A DNA stretch of 64,000 bases. Origin: Bolinopsis microptera (Eukaryota; Ctenophora; Tentaculata; Lobata; Bolinopsidae). The notes below the pieces were generated by a model. The model worked only from the letters and a program-made list of their open reading frames with translations, was not told where the DNA came from and did no database searches. Position 1 is the first letter of the stretch, and each line of letters begins with the position of its first letter. The stretch spans positions 5,022,001 to 5,086,000 of the forward strand of contig NC_087077.1 in NCBI RefSeq assembly GCF_026151205.1, read 5' to 3'. The position numbers were made by a program, and so were the translations under genes. Shown here one piece after another: positions 25,401 to 32,732 of the stretch.

Positions 25401-28400
25401 TCCAATTCTAAGGAAGCATCTCTTTGATCTTGATTTATCAATAGTTACTGTGAAGAATCCGTAAAAGCCAAAATCCTTTTGTAGTTTTAAAGGGAGGAAT
25501 CGATGATTTAAAAACTAAAAAGCAGCGCTAAGGTCCAAAAAGAGGAGGACAACCTTGCTTTTTATGTCACTGATACAAAGGAGATCATTGTAAATAGTAA
25601 TGGTTGCAGTTTCGCAGCTATGGTTTGACACATAACCACTTTGATGTTCATCATGGAGATTGTGGTAGTCAAGTCCATCTGTTTCTGGACACTTCGACGG
25701 ACATTATCCAGTGACAAGTGAGTCATTGATCATGAATGACACTATTGGTTTAACTTCATCGAAACACTGCATTAAAAGTTTGAGAAGAATGGGGTCCTCT
25801 TCACATTTAGAAAAAATTCGAAAATATTTCACGTACATTTTTTAGAGACTGAAAAATTTCGAAATATAATTTTCGCCAAAAGTGATAAAATCGCATGAAA
25901 CGTGGAGAAAAATATAATTATTTTTTAAACTCTAAATTTTTCGTTTAAATCACCAATATTTGTAGTTAGAGTTTAGTAAATCTCGGCAGGTTTTTGTATT
26001 CAGGAATTACTAAGTGGAAAGGTCTGAAACTGAAAAACGTTAACCACACGATATTAGAGTTTCATAATTAATTACAGTACAGCCTTATCGATTTTCACAG
26101 AAACTGCACCAAAGGTACATTCAAGATCGAACCGATAGCCTGCTGTACTATAATTTTATTGATTTCAATGATTAATCAGTGGGGTTAAGAAATCACATTT
26201 GTAATAAATAAAACTTCTCTGTACTGTCAATCGTGCTAATCTAAACAGACCTCCATGGATACACCAGACCTCTTCTTTTCCTCAACAATCAGACCGAGTT
26301 GTGCACGAAACTCGGTATATGTAACGCTTTATACCGTGAAAGGCCCGGTATAGAGAGGTTTTACAGTTTATAATCACGAAAACGTCTACTTGGCCTGATG
26401 GTTCATTTACAGCTCGAAGAAGGCAAATTACCCCCATATGTCAGGGTCGGATAAAATCAACAAGGGTAAGAAACGGGCAACTGCAAGGGTAATATTTAGA
26501 TACGGGTGTCGGGCAAGGGGTATACGTAGTAACTTAAATGAGTTCCAGGAGAGTCAGGATTTCTTGGAAATTGCTGATTTCTGATTGCTTGGAAAGAGAC
26601 AACGGGACATATCATGAAGCATTGTTAATAAGGATGTTGAATGTTGATTTGGAATTGGGATGTTGTGAAGCAAATGCAAAAGAGTGCAAAAGTCATCTTG
26701 TTCGGACACGTTGCCATTATCGGTACAATTTTTTTTAAGTCGCAATAATCATTAATCGATAACTTTTTCAAAATTATCGCGATAATATCGGTTATCGGCG
26801 ATAAATTTGTCAAGATAATAGAAGTAATATTTTTTAACCTTGTTAAATCATCATTATATGGTTACGATATCATTAATTGAATTTAATTTCCAAAAATCGG
26901 TTAAATTCGAACTTTGAAGATAAAAATAGCAAACTTTAATAGCATTATCGTTGGCTTTATCATTTTCTAAAGAATTGCTTAATGCTTTTCTATAGAATCA
27001 ATTGCAATATCGGTATTGCCCTTTAATAAGCCCATATTTCAACGTCAAATGTTCTAAGGTTTACTTAGTGATCATTTTGTATTCTTGATATGCATCTGCA
27101 GCTAGAATACCGAGGTCCGAATATAACGTTACCAGCGATCATACGAAGTTAAGGTTCTTTCTCTAATCTCTTGACATATCGTGTACGTAGCCTATCAAGA
27201 AGGGTTCGAGAAAGTGGTGAGTCTATCTTTTGACTCTTCCAGCTTGCTATCAATAAACTGAACATTCACTTCTGCTAGGTTGAGGGAGATTGTTGTCTCT
27301 TTATCTTAGTGATGTCTAACTCAGTCTATCCTGTATTCCGTATTAGATTACCTAGCTTCGAGTCAACCAAAACTTCGTTCACTGCATCAGTTATCCGGTC
27401 ATATCTCTTCAACATGTACACACCACACAGCAAACTCGAACAGGTTTTGCAGTCTTGTTGCAGTATGAGTTCCTTTCTGTGCATCAAAAACCAGAATAAC
27501 TGCGTCTGATCATACAACCTCCAAGTTACCTACTTAATGCCGCAAATTTATAAACACTACAGACTACATAGCACGTCAGCATACCATTACATTGCAAATT
27601 ATGGTAGCAGTCGGGTTTAACACGACAAACAAAGAAACAGATAAGAAAAATATGTTAAATTTAGGCTATTTTCCCCTAATAAAAATTGGTTGATTATCGC
27701 GATAATTTTCGGGAATTATCGCGATAATCGATAAAGATCTTAGGCAAATTATCGGCCGATATCGGTTGGCAACCCTATTCATTACTGAGTTTTAAGTCAA
27801 CTGATAACGTGATGTTCATGTATTGATGGAACAGGAATCTACTAAAACTTTTGTGCAGGGCCGCTAACTTTATCACAGTAATATAAAGTGGATTTGACCA
27901 AGCGTTCTTAGAGTTGACTAAGAGCTCTTAGAACGCTTGGTCCACATCAGTACATACCAAAGTACATACCACAAGTACATTGTACATACCCAATTATACC
28001 ACATCAGTACATACCAAAGTACATACCACAAGTACATTGTACATACCCAATTATACCACATCAGTACATACCTAAGAGGAACAGGTTGCCGTTTGTAATA
28101 TAACTTAACAGACTACATTTGATACATCCTCTTTCGCAGTTTCCGATAATTGGTATAGGTCTGATTACGACTACAATTAATTTGTACAGCTTTAACTCGA
28201 TTGGGTAATCCAGTAATTGAGTTATGAGTTATAATTAACCTGAAATTAAGTTATTTATTCCCGAATTCTATGAAACGTGCCTAATAATGGTTTTGTCCCT
28301 AATAATGGTTCTGTTCGTTACGCACATGTGATATGCAGAAATTATACTTATATTGTAAGTGTGGCATTTTTACAATTTGGTGTGGCATTTGTGTGGTATT

Positions 28401-31400
28401 TTTACACTTTCCTTGAACACCTCCTAGCGACTGGGAGGAAATTTTGGATGCCAGTATATTCAGATGAATTTGGCCCTTGAGATCGCTAAAAATCTCACCA
28501 CATTCTTAATTTTGTGGTTATTGAATTAAATTACTGATCTCAGTGGCAACTTTAAACACTTCGCTCTATCCTCCAAACTCAAAAATCACGTCCGGCCATG
28601 ACCACATTCCCACATTCCCACATTCCCACATTCTTCACCAACCATCGTGAGCACTCAAACTCAAACTGTCGCTGTGAAATCTCCTCCCCCACAGGGTCCC
28701 TGCTCCCCCATGGCCCATTCCCTGGCATATCAGTTATAACACACCCGGGGACTAGGTCGAGGGATTAATGTTATCACTAACTATCACTACCAGACGTCTA
28801 GCCTTGTACCAGCCTGTTTTAGAGAGGTATTTACTATTTATAATGGTATTTACAGTGTTGGCCACACTTCATGTGGTGTGATGTTGTGGTGTGTTGTGAT
28901 GTTGTGTGGTGTGTTAACAAGATGTTGGTGTAAGTGGCGGCTCTCTCATCGTCTCACGTTAGTCATGCTGTACGCACTCGTGTCCCTGCACACCACGTAC
29001 AGTGTACGTGGTGTGTCGGTTGTCATGAGTCCCTGAGGGTTGTGGTGAGGAGGGGGGAGCAGTGTTTTGAGCGGTATTTTGTGGCCGTTTGTTGAGGTGT
29101 TGGCATGTTGTCAATGTCAACAATGAACCAAGTAGTTTGTTGTTTTGCGGGGTTGTCTTCAGGGCTGTGTAGATCTGATGGTTATGCCGTGGTTGCTGAA
29201 CAAAAAGGACGTGTTCCTTATGTTCCATCTCTCTTATAAGTATATTCAAGTTAAACAGCTTTACACTATGTCGCTTTGTGTTGCATCCTTTATTGGCTTA
29301 TATCTCGTATATGATTGTAGTACAAGCAGTGGCTGAACTCTGACGGCTTTTGATAAAAGCTTTATGTCCCTATACTCTCATTTATCCACGTGCTCCCGCT
29401 TTCAATAGCTTCAGAATCTTTCTTTCCCACAGCAATTTATGGGTCCTTTGAGGTTTTAATTTGATCGATATTAGAAATGCACAATCAGTACAAAATCCTT
29501 AAAGAGATCAAGAGAAACATACGTTTGTTCCTTTATTGATCGGATTGTTTACAAACTTCGGTAAAACCATTAAGTTATAATACTTGTTTATTGAATTTTC
29601 TACAGAACTCGATGGAAACTCTCTATCAGTAATTCAGCTCATCGTTCAATAATTTGATATTAATCAATGAAAACGTTTAGAGGCAGCCTAGTCCACGCGT
29701 ATCTCCCTTTTGGAAACTGATAATTTATCATTGCCACATACGAGTGAGGCGAACGACATATTTACAATAATTAATTAACATAATTAAACAAATATATCAG
29801 TCACCAACTCTATCACTTGTTTGTTTGTTTATAGAACCCGTCCCCAATCTCGTATCGGAAAATGACTAAACTCGGGTCTTAGTGTGAATACGAGTGTTCA
29901 TTAAGAGATTAAGCATTCAGATCTTTAGCATCACTTATCCCCCGTAGTCGTATGATGATATTTCAATATTCCAGGATATAATTCCTGTAAATTCATTGTT
30001 ATGATGAAACAAAAGTAACATTATGTGTTATATAATATAATGATTAATGAGTACCTAATGAGTATATAATATATATTATGATTGTACTCATTCAGTTCCA
30101 AATTGCTTACAATGTTACCGCGAGCCGCAGTGGCTCCTATAATCTAACCGCACAGCACTATTGACTGTTACTGTGTGGTGTTTGCGTTGTAGCTTCTTTT
30201 ATTGGCTGTTATATCATCATGTATAATTGGCTTAATTATGATTAAAATTGAGTGCAATGGTCTGGTGTCCCTCGTTAAAAGCTTTATACTCTTGTTTTGT
30301 TATGTACTTTTGCTTTCTTTAGCTTCAGGCAGTTTGCTCACCCTACACGAGTGTTTATCAAGAGATTAAGCATTAAGATCTTTAGCATCACTTATCCCCC
30401 GTAGTCGTATGATGATATTTCAATATTCCAGGATATAATTCCTGTAAATTCATTGTTATGATGAAACAAAAGTAACATTATGTGTTATATAATATAATGA
30501 TTAATGAGTACCTAATGAGTATATAATATATATTATGATTGTACTCATTCAGTTCCAAATTGCTTACAATGTTACCGCGAGCCGCAGTGGCTCCTACAAT
30601 CTAACCGCACAGCACTATTGACTGTTACTGTGTGGTGTTTGCGTTGTAGCTTCTTTTATTGGCTGTTATATCATCATGTATAATTGGCTTAATTATGATT
30701 AAAATTGAGTGCAATGGTCTGGTGTCCCTCGTTAAAAGCTTTATACTCTTGTTTTGTTATGTACTTTTGCTTTCTTTAGCTTCAGGCAGTTTGCTCACCC
30801 TACACGAGTGTTTATCAAGAGATTAAGCATTAAGATCTTTAGCATCACTTATCCCCCGTAGTCGTATGATGATATTTCAATATTCCAGGATATAATTCCT
30901 GTAAATTCATTGTTATGATGAAACAAAAGTAACATTATGTGTTATATAATATAATGATTAATGAGTACCTAATGAGTATATAATATATATTATGATTGTA
31001 CTCATTCAGTTCCAAATTGCTTACAATGTTACCGCGAGCCGCAGTGGCTCCTACAATCTAACCGCACAGCACTATTGACTGTTACTGTGTGGTGTTTGCG
31101 TTGTAGCTTCTTTTATTGGCTGTTATATCATCATGTATAATTGGCTTAATTATGATTAAAATTGAGTGCAATGGTATGATGTCCCTCGTTAAAAGCTTTA
31201 TACTCTTGTTTTGTACTTTTGCTTTCTTTAGCTTCAGGGAGTGTGCTCACAATTGATCGAGGAATATATTTAGATTTCAATTTGATCAATAACAGAAAGA
31301 GTCCCTTCATTAATCATGTTAACCAGAGAATTATTACATAAATGAGTACCTACTAAAACTTACATATTGTCAGCTCTAATACTCAATTATTGAGAGTTTT

Positions 31401-32198
31401 CTAGCGGATTTGACTTATAATTAGAAGTCGAATCTGCTAGAAAACTCCCAGCAATTGAGTATTCCAGCTGACAAAATGTCAGTTTCTTTCTGTAATTGAT
31501 CAAATGATTACATCGTAATTGATTCATAATTTTTTTAAATCTAGTTCGTTGTTTCCCTATCGGATATTTAGTGATTGCTAATTACCACAAGAATAAGGGC
31601 CGAGGGGTCCAGCTTTCCCGCGACATTCAACGCTACGACACATTAATTTAATCTGAAGATAATCTGACAAGATCTTCATAACACAATCAAGACAATGTCT
31701 TGATTGTCTTGAAGACATGAATTAGAATCTGAACAAGTATTACTATTATAGTTCAAATATCCCAGAATATATCTCCTGTACCACAATCTCACAAAACAGT
31801 TATATGCTCGACAAGAAAAACGCCATTTTAGGACGCACGGAGAGTGAGGACTCCTCGGACTACATTCAATTAATTGCATGTGTAATGTCCTCAATAAAGT
31901 TAGAATAGATTTGTAATGTTGTAATTAGTTGAAACCTAACACCCCACATCTTTCAGATGATAACAACTTCAACAACTTCGCCCCCTCGCCAGTGACTCAA
32001 CAACCTCTCACTCCCTTTAACATCCCTCCCGCTAACATCGGTAACATCCACCCGGGCATGATCCCCAGCACCATACCCGGCAACTCACCCAGCAACATGT
32101 TCCATATGATGAGTATAACTGAGCGGGAATCTCGCATCCTCTCCCCCGTTAATATCAGCCAGGGTAACCTGGCTCACAACGCTTTTAACCACTTTTAG
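1893..32198 (+). CDS. Divergent STAT-like transcription factor, 3' part (10 exons)
   Basis: Exons read: 1893-1977, 2782-2963, 3948-4067, 4297-4405, 6262-6399, 12113-12223, 19944-20110, 20548-20759, 21833-21925, 31957-32198 (stop TAG). All nine introns are GT-AG and the phase agrees at every junction, giving 485 residues. The order end of DNA-binding domain, linker, SH2-like, transactivation tail is that of STAT proteins, which bind DNA as SH2-phosphotyrosine dimers downstream of receptors and JAK-type kinases. The N-domain, coiled coil and first half of the DNA-binding domain must lie left of the window. It differs from the neighbouring STAT at 37333: the SH2 is diverged, the linker is shorter, the tail is longer, and no Gly-Tyr-x-Lys activation site is visible. 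The family call rests on several aligned blocks; a pseudogene is unlikely because the frame is open throughout. Introns reach 10 kb because of inserted transposons. Confidence 0.85.
3199..3396. repeat. (CCT)n trinucleotide microsatellite
   Basis: About 200 bp of CTC/CCT repeats, interrupted towards the right by CAT units. It lies in the intron after exon 2782-2963. All long frames across it are artefacts of the repeat (poly-Leu, poly-Glu, poly-Arg). Confidence 0.97.
4774..5010. repeat. Direct repeat pair and (ACAG)n tract
   Basis: The phrase CTTACCGTTTTCTTGATTAA occurs at about 4784 and again at about 4940, and the second copy leads into a short CAGA/ACAG tract at 4980-5008. This looks like a small dispersed repeat with a microsatellite tail, inside an intron. 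No coding function is seen in the rest of 4406-6261. Confidence 0.6.
6262..6399 (+). CDS. STAT-like gene, linker-domain exon
   Basis: A 46-codon exon, phase 0 at both ends, fragment residues 166-211. The string [16 protein letters not shown] matches the STAT linker signature FxFWxWLxxxIDLVKK. Upstream of it the exon has a short acidic/proline stretch; downstream it ends in a Gly/Lys-rich loop that is not typical of STATs. The donor GTGAGT is strong. Confidence 0.8.
6733..7212. repeat. 17-bp minisatellite (TAGTTCGACACGCAGTC)
   Basis: About 28 head-to-tail copies of a 17-bp unit with few variants (GTTAGACAC, GTTTAGTTC, GTCTGG). It begins about 330 bp after the donor at 6399. There are no spacers, so it is not CRISPR-like. 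Confidence 0.97.
7213..8726. other. Intronic sequence, no gene recognised
   Basis: Part of the 5.7 kb intron between 6399 and 12113. A minus-strand frame at 7374-7628 (84 codons, contains [17 protein letters not shown]) and a plus frame at 8356-8577 are open, but I recognise neither, they have no clear splice sites, and base composition does not set them apart. They could be transposon debris. Confidence 0.5.
8727..9746 (+). pseudogene. Truncated non-LTR retrotransposon reverse transcriptase
   Basis: The main frame (8727-9452) starts inside the RT domain: [20 protein letters not shown] is RT motif 4 and SCFADDTR carries the catalytic Asp-Asp of motif 5. It continues through the thumb ([25 protein letters not shown]). 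Around 9440-9455 the frame shifts, and another frame carries the usual C-terminal end of CR1-like polyproteins ([11 protein letters not shown], then [14 protein letters not shown], then [10 protein letters not shown]) to a stop near 9746. One in-frame stop occurs near 9550. It lacks the endonuclease and RT motifs 1-3, so it is a 5'-truncated, dead insertion in the intron. Family: CR1/Jockey-like; the exact clade is not determined. Confidence 0.88.
9747..12112. other. Intronic sequence without recognised features
   Basis: I see no exon or RNA gene. A short GC-rich patch with GCGCGC at about 10135-10165 stands out from the AT-rich background. Several short open frames (for example minus 10699-10953) lack family motifs. 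Confidence 0.5.
12113..20110 (+). CDS. STAT-like gene, two exons of a diverged SH2 domain
   Basis: Exon 12113-12223 reads [19 protein letters not shown] and ends SGAVIR; exon 19944-20110 opens [13 protein letters not shown]. Together these match the STAT SH2 start LWNxGxIxGFISKxxxxxLL...FLLRFSES. The arginine at fragment residue 248 (codon just before 12223) takes the place of the phosphotyrosine-binding beta-B arginine, so ligand binding is plausible. The usual GFIS has become CLLS, and the second half is poorly conserved. The intron splits the motif exactly between R and VSES. The intron (7.7 kb) holds a hexanucleotide repeat and the Merlin transposon. Exon 19944-20110 ends at the start of a minisatellite. 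Confidence 0.75.
12315..12531. repeat. (GGTACT)n hexanucleotide satellite
   Basis: About 36 copies of a 6-bp unit, with some GGTGCT variants, starting some 90 bp after the donor at 12223. It is open in all frames because the unit has no stop codon. GGTACC-like self-complementarity (GTAC in every unit) may favour slipped structures. Confidence 0.97.
12532..14963. repeat. Intron sequence with a CTGGTA/TACCAG-rich patch (13740-14240)
   Basis: Between 13,740 and 14,240 the motifs TTACCAG, CTGGTAA and GGTTACC recur in both orientations about a dozen times, which suggests an old fold-back or MITE-like element with internal inverted repeats. I could not define ends or a target duplication. The rest of the stretch, including small frames on the minus strand at 14697-14940, shows nothing recognisable. 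Confidence 0.4.
15316..15323. other. Merlin target-site duplication, left copy
   Basis: GCTTACTG directly precedes the left terminal repeat; the identical octamer follows the right terminal repeat at 18985-18992. Confidence 0.93.
15355..15662. repeat. Merlin left subterminal array
   Basis: Irregular tandem copies of an 11-13 bp unit of the type ATTAAGACAAC, with variants (CACCAATAAG, AACGCAACAAACACC) and a duplicated block of about 90 bp. Such arrays near transposon ends can act as transposase-binding sites; that is inference. Confidence 0.9.
15835..16782 (-). CDS. Merlin (IS1016/ISXO2-like) DDE transposase
   Basis: 315 residues, the usual length of Merlin transposases, and uninterrupted. 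The N-terminal 30-75 has a cysteine-rich zinc-ribbon pattern (C37, C40, C49, C59, C62) followed by a helix-turn-helix-like stretch ([20 protein letters not shown]). The catalytic domain shows [17 protein letters not shown] with Asp152, [11 protein letters not shown] with Asp215, and [17 protein letters not shown] with Glu252, a full DDE triad in the ISXO2/IS1016 fold. It should cut at the GGCAACTTG ends and generate 8-bp duplications. The ATG is the first in frame and lies downstream of the shared spacer. The other long frames over this stretch are shadows. Confidence 0.95.
   Translation of the reverse strand: MNSLPSYEELRRGSLSSETECLQYCLDIGMLRPFQTCEECNNFMTLKKCPTSKYTDGYCWQCSDTSSDIDHFCSVRTGSILHKRKLPFSVFLHIIWLFCNRLSVCDVARIITISTGCVRSIFSSIRNCMLEDLFDNGARRKIGGVGCIVEIDESKFGKRKYNRGRRVVGKWVLGGFCRTTGECFLVECTGNRRDHNTLITLIKEHVLPGTTILTDKWKGYNALQHHGFPHQVVNHSRGFVDPVTGVHTNSCEGMWFHAKNHMRRGTGRTRTDSAAMTVALSEFMWCKRYGLTRDNASVRKAFNQDIPALFRRIFD
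16783..17332. promoter_or_regulatory. Merlin divergent promoter region with 79-bp repeats
   Basis: This spacer separates the two divergent Merlin genes. Three near-identical 79-bp units (about 16846-17075) each contain TCATGACGTGAACTG, a CRE/ATF-like TGACGTGA core, plus ATTAATACCACA. A TATA-like TATATAAAC lies at about 17249-17257, some 80 bp before the ATG of the plus-strand gene, followed by an initiator-like TCAGTT. The layout suggests one bidirectional control region. Confidence 0.65.
17333..18325 (+). CDS. Merlin accessory protein with zinc knuckle and Pro/Ala repeats
   Basis: 330 residues, uninterrupted. Near the N-terminus is a zinc knuckle, [14 protein letters not shown] (C18, C21, H26, C31; CX2CX4HX4C), the type that binds nucleic acid in Gag-like proteins. 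Residues about 115-225 are a Pro/Ala/Thr array (APATPPPA units, 24-27 bp at DNA level). The C-terminal 100 residues are charged and helical, with a helix-turn-helix-like run [20 protein letters not shown] and then [10 protein letters not shown] know of no standard partner gene for Merlin, so this is either a captured host gene or an element-encoded DNA-binding helper; function is not assigned. It lies inside both terminal repeats and has its own TATA-like box. Confidence 0.8.
   Translation: MVTRRGTRYSRPTPAPKCAHCASTGHVATSCPRTSYIAPSLPSLKCSSCVLLARSGYSDEPLTHQIILTIDPCLAHASSTSRPSRPTTSLSRRPRLNLPGIPPPAPRLSSAPSTSSTASNPASPPPPAAPAAPATPPPAAPATPPPAAPAAPATPPPAAPATPPPAAPATPPAAPATPPPAAPATPPPAAPVTPPPAAPVTPPPAAPATPPPAAPNTPPPPAARRTRVRNISIDGALVEYRTILNLTINGKSLSTVLEERGICRSHFYRKRCIAEAALVDRQSLESSFLQLRKVTLQTVYPAAKDICNRKHRDLTRLYAQGNALKPKTRY
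18541..18958. repeat. Merlin right subterminal array
   Basis: Tandem TGTTGTCTTAA units, the reverse complement of the left array, about 35 copies with GCC and TATT variants. Together the two arrays could pair into a stem of several hundred bases. Confidence 0.92.
18985..18992. other. Merlin target-site duplication, right copy
   Basis: GCTTACTG immediately after the right terminal repeat, identical to 15316-15323. Confidence 0.93.
19133..19943. other. Intron sequence, nothing recognised
   Basis: The last 800 bp of the intron before exon 19944. Minus-strand frames such as 19568-19900 are open but show no family motif. Confidence 0.5.
20108..20394. repeat. 25-bp minisatellite starting at a splice donor
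   Basis: About 11 copies of a unit like GGTGGTAGGAGAGTGGTATTGCTG. The exon ends ATCATCAA at 20110 and the donor GTGGGTAGGAG is itself the first, partial unit, so the array begins at the exon edge. Each unit supplies further GTGGTAGG or GTAGGAG donor-like strings. Confidence 0.93.
20548..32198 (+). CDS. STAT-like gene, C-terminal tail exons
   Basis: Exons 20548-20759, 21833-21925 and 31957-32198 (fragment residues about 304-485). The tail is rich in Pro, Ser, Thr, Asn and Met (for example [20 protein letters not shown], then [12 protein letters not shown], then a run of Asn-Phe, Ile-Pro and Pro-Gly repeats). It is low in charge and resembles a transactivation or IDR tail. Tyrosines are present ([21 protein letters not shown]) but none has the Gly-Tyr-x-Lys setting of a STAT activation site. 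The last intron is 10 kb and carries a LINE, a fold-back element, a hAT remnant and a satellite. The protein ends LAHNAFNHF; that end is tandemly repeated just past the stop. Confidence 0.8.
21187..21227. repeat. Poly-C tracts
   Basis: Two C runs of about 14-16 separated by GG, an i-motif/G-quadruplex-prone sequence within the intron 20760-21832. The rest of that intron shows no gene. Confidence 0.9.
21926..23290. other. Intron start with a telomere-like inverted motif
   Basis: First part of the 10 kb last intron. At 22238-22302 GGGTTTAGGGTTTAGGA faces CCCTAAACCTAACCCTAA, a short inverted pair of telomere-like repeats. No coding feature is seen; the 60-codon frame at 22450 has no supporting motif. 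The final part may be the 3' untranslated end of the minus-strand LINE. Confidence 0.45.
23835..25141. mobile_element. Nonautonomous fold-back element inserted in the LINE, 8-bp duplication
   Basis: The LINE reading is split here. TCTGTACT occurs on both sides (23827-23834 and 25142-25149), an 8-bp target duplication. The element ends are inverted: a G12 run followed by CCAATGGCATAAA on the left, and its complement ending in a long C run on the right. Near both ends lies an about 88-bp block (ATGGAGAAAATGGAGAATTA onward) in direct orientation, itself palindromic. The left end also has about nine copies of the decamer TTATGCCATT (23921-24009). No transposase is coded. An 8-bp duplication fits hAT, P or Merlin-type mobilisation; the poly-G terminus is unusual. 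Confidence 0.8.
24030..24700. repeat. Large inverted repeat inside the fold-back element
   Basis: The arm at about 24060-24320 is repeated in reverse complement at about 24394-24660 with few mismatches, around a loop of about 75 bp. A third partial copy (TCGATACACAAATTTGGACT region) follows at 24660-24760. The short frames on both strands here mirror each other (MVFRKTLKN on plus 24106 and minus 24585) and are products of the inverted repeat, not genes. Confidence 0.85.
25801..26709. other. Intron sequence with a relic of the fold-back family
   Basis: At about 25800-25940 the phrases GAAAAATTTCGAAATATAA and GCATGAAACGTGGAGAAAA recall the arms of the element at 24030-24700, so this is probably an old related copy. 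Nothing else is recognised. Confidence 0.4.
26710..27775 (-). mobile_element. hAT-like DNA transposon remnant
   Basis: The left end begins GTTGCCATTATCGG and the right end closes CCGATATCGGTTGGCAACCC, so both termini share an inverted GTTGCCA, with internal inverted TTATCGCGATAA palindromes at about 26777 and 27695-27735. GTTGCCA-type ends are common in hAT elements. On the minus strand 27517-27326 reads [20 protein letters not shown] then [12 protein letters not shown], resembling the hAT transposase segment LxxDCxTRWSSxYxMLxR; stops follow. I found no clear 8-bp duplication. A decayed, internally deleted copy. Confidence 0.6.
27896..28075. repeat. Hairpin and 60-bp tandem duplication
   Basis: ACCAAGCGTTCTTAGAG and CTCTTAGAACGCTTGGT (27897-27942) form a 17-bp stem with a short loop. 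It is followed by two copies of a 60-bp unit containing ACATACCACAAGTACATTGT (about 27953-28075). Confidence 0.85.
28081..29229. other. Intron sequence, simple repeats only
   Basis: Contains four copies of CACATTCC (about 28601-28632) and a GTGGTGTG-rich stretch (28872-28916). A Pro/Gly-coding patch after an acceptor-like site at about 28694 was considered as an extra tail exon but its phase does not fit. No other feature. Confidence 0.45.
29230..29440. repeat. Diverged relic of the 457-bp satellite
   Basis: The order TTTATTGGCTTATATC, GATAAAAGCTTTAT, and CTTTCAATAGCTTCAG follows the same order of phrases as the 3' half of the 457-bp unit, with many changes. It looks like an older copy upstream of the recent array. 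Confidence 0.55.
29891..31246. repeat. 457-bp tandem satellite, three copies
   Basis: Copies start at 29891, 30348 and 30805 with the phrase CGAGTGTT and repeat every 457 bp. Copies two and three are almost identical; copy one differs at a few bases near its start; copy three ends at about 31246. The unit has no open frame or gene. Near-identity means a recent tandem amplification. Confidence 0.96.
31367..31465. repeat. Long hairpin (MITE-like palindrome)
   Basis: The arms TGTCAGCTCTAATACTCAAT to GGATTTGACTT and AAGTCGAATC to AATTGAGTATTCCAGCTGACA are complementary over about 45 bp with a loop of about 8 bp. Ends resemble short MITE termini. No target duplication was established. Confidence 0.85.
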
Positions 32199-32297
32199 AA
32201 CCTTAAAATCTTCTAGAAGCTTGCTCACAACGCTTTTAAACACTTTTAGAACCTTAAAATCTTCTAGAACCTGGCTCAAAACGCTTTTTACCACTTC
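32160..32297. repeat. 51-bp tandem triplication across the stop codon
   Basis: The end of the last exon (LAHNAFNHF plus TAG) and the next bases are repeated with a 51-bp period (GCTCACAACGCTTTTA at 32172 and 32223, variant at 32274). The second copy would read LAHNAFKHF and the third LAQNAFYHF. Because 51 is a multiple of three the copies stay in frame, but each of the first two carries its own TAG. Confidence 0.93.
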
Positions 32298-32726
32298 CAG
32301 AGTTGTGGTTGTGGTGGTGGAGTTGTGTTTTGGTCGGCAGTTGGAGGTGGTTGTTATGTGCACTTATCTTGCTTTTTCACGTCCAGGGATAAAATCTATC
32401 ACCCGCGGTTTTGTGGGTTATCTTGAATATCCACGGCAGGATGATGATTTACAGTACGGCATTAAGAGGCTAAAAGCCTGAGTAGCTGTAGATATTTTCA
32501 TCCCTAGACGCAAGGAGAAATATTAAGAGCATGGTCAGGAGCTTTATAGTTACGGAGATAATATTATAGCATTGACTGCAACCCTGTGCCCTTGGTACGT
32601 GCAATTGGCACGTGCAATTGGCACGTGAGCGTTGTTCTTCTCTGATACCCCTGCTCAATTAAAATTCTAAACTTAAGAATGGTTAAGACAGAACATATTC
32701 TCATTGAGAATGATTGTCATTCCATT

Positions 32727-32732
32727 AATAAA
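32727..32732 (+). terminator. Possible polyadenylation signal of the STAT-like gene
   Basis: AATAAA about 530 bp after the stop at 32198. It is the first perfect hexamer I found on this strand downstream; the true 3' end is not known. Confidence 0.4.

Larger units (their letters stand above)
23291..25800 (-). pseudogene. Non-LTR retrotransposon (CR1/Rex-like) on the minus strand, broken
   Basis: Read from right to left the pieces follow RT order: [16 protein letters not shown] and [12 protein letters not shown] (about 25650-25520), [18 protein letters not shown] and [13 protein letters not shown] with the catalytic Asp-Asp (about 25400-25270), [15 protein letters not shown] (about 25190-25150), then, past an inserted element, [13 protein letters not shown] (about 23650) and [19 protein letters not shown] with [20 protein letters not shown] to 23291. 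Several stops and frameshifts make it inactive. It is interrupted at 23835-25141 by a fold-back element. The opposite orientation to the host gene and lack of a 5' end mark it as an old insertion. Confidence 0.88.

Noticed and set aside
28694-28760. Extra tail exon of the STAT-like gene ([12 protein letters not shown])
   Set aside because: The acceptor is good and the residues fit the tail, but no donor gives the phase needed to join the exon at 31957.
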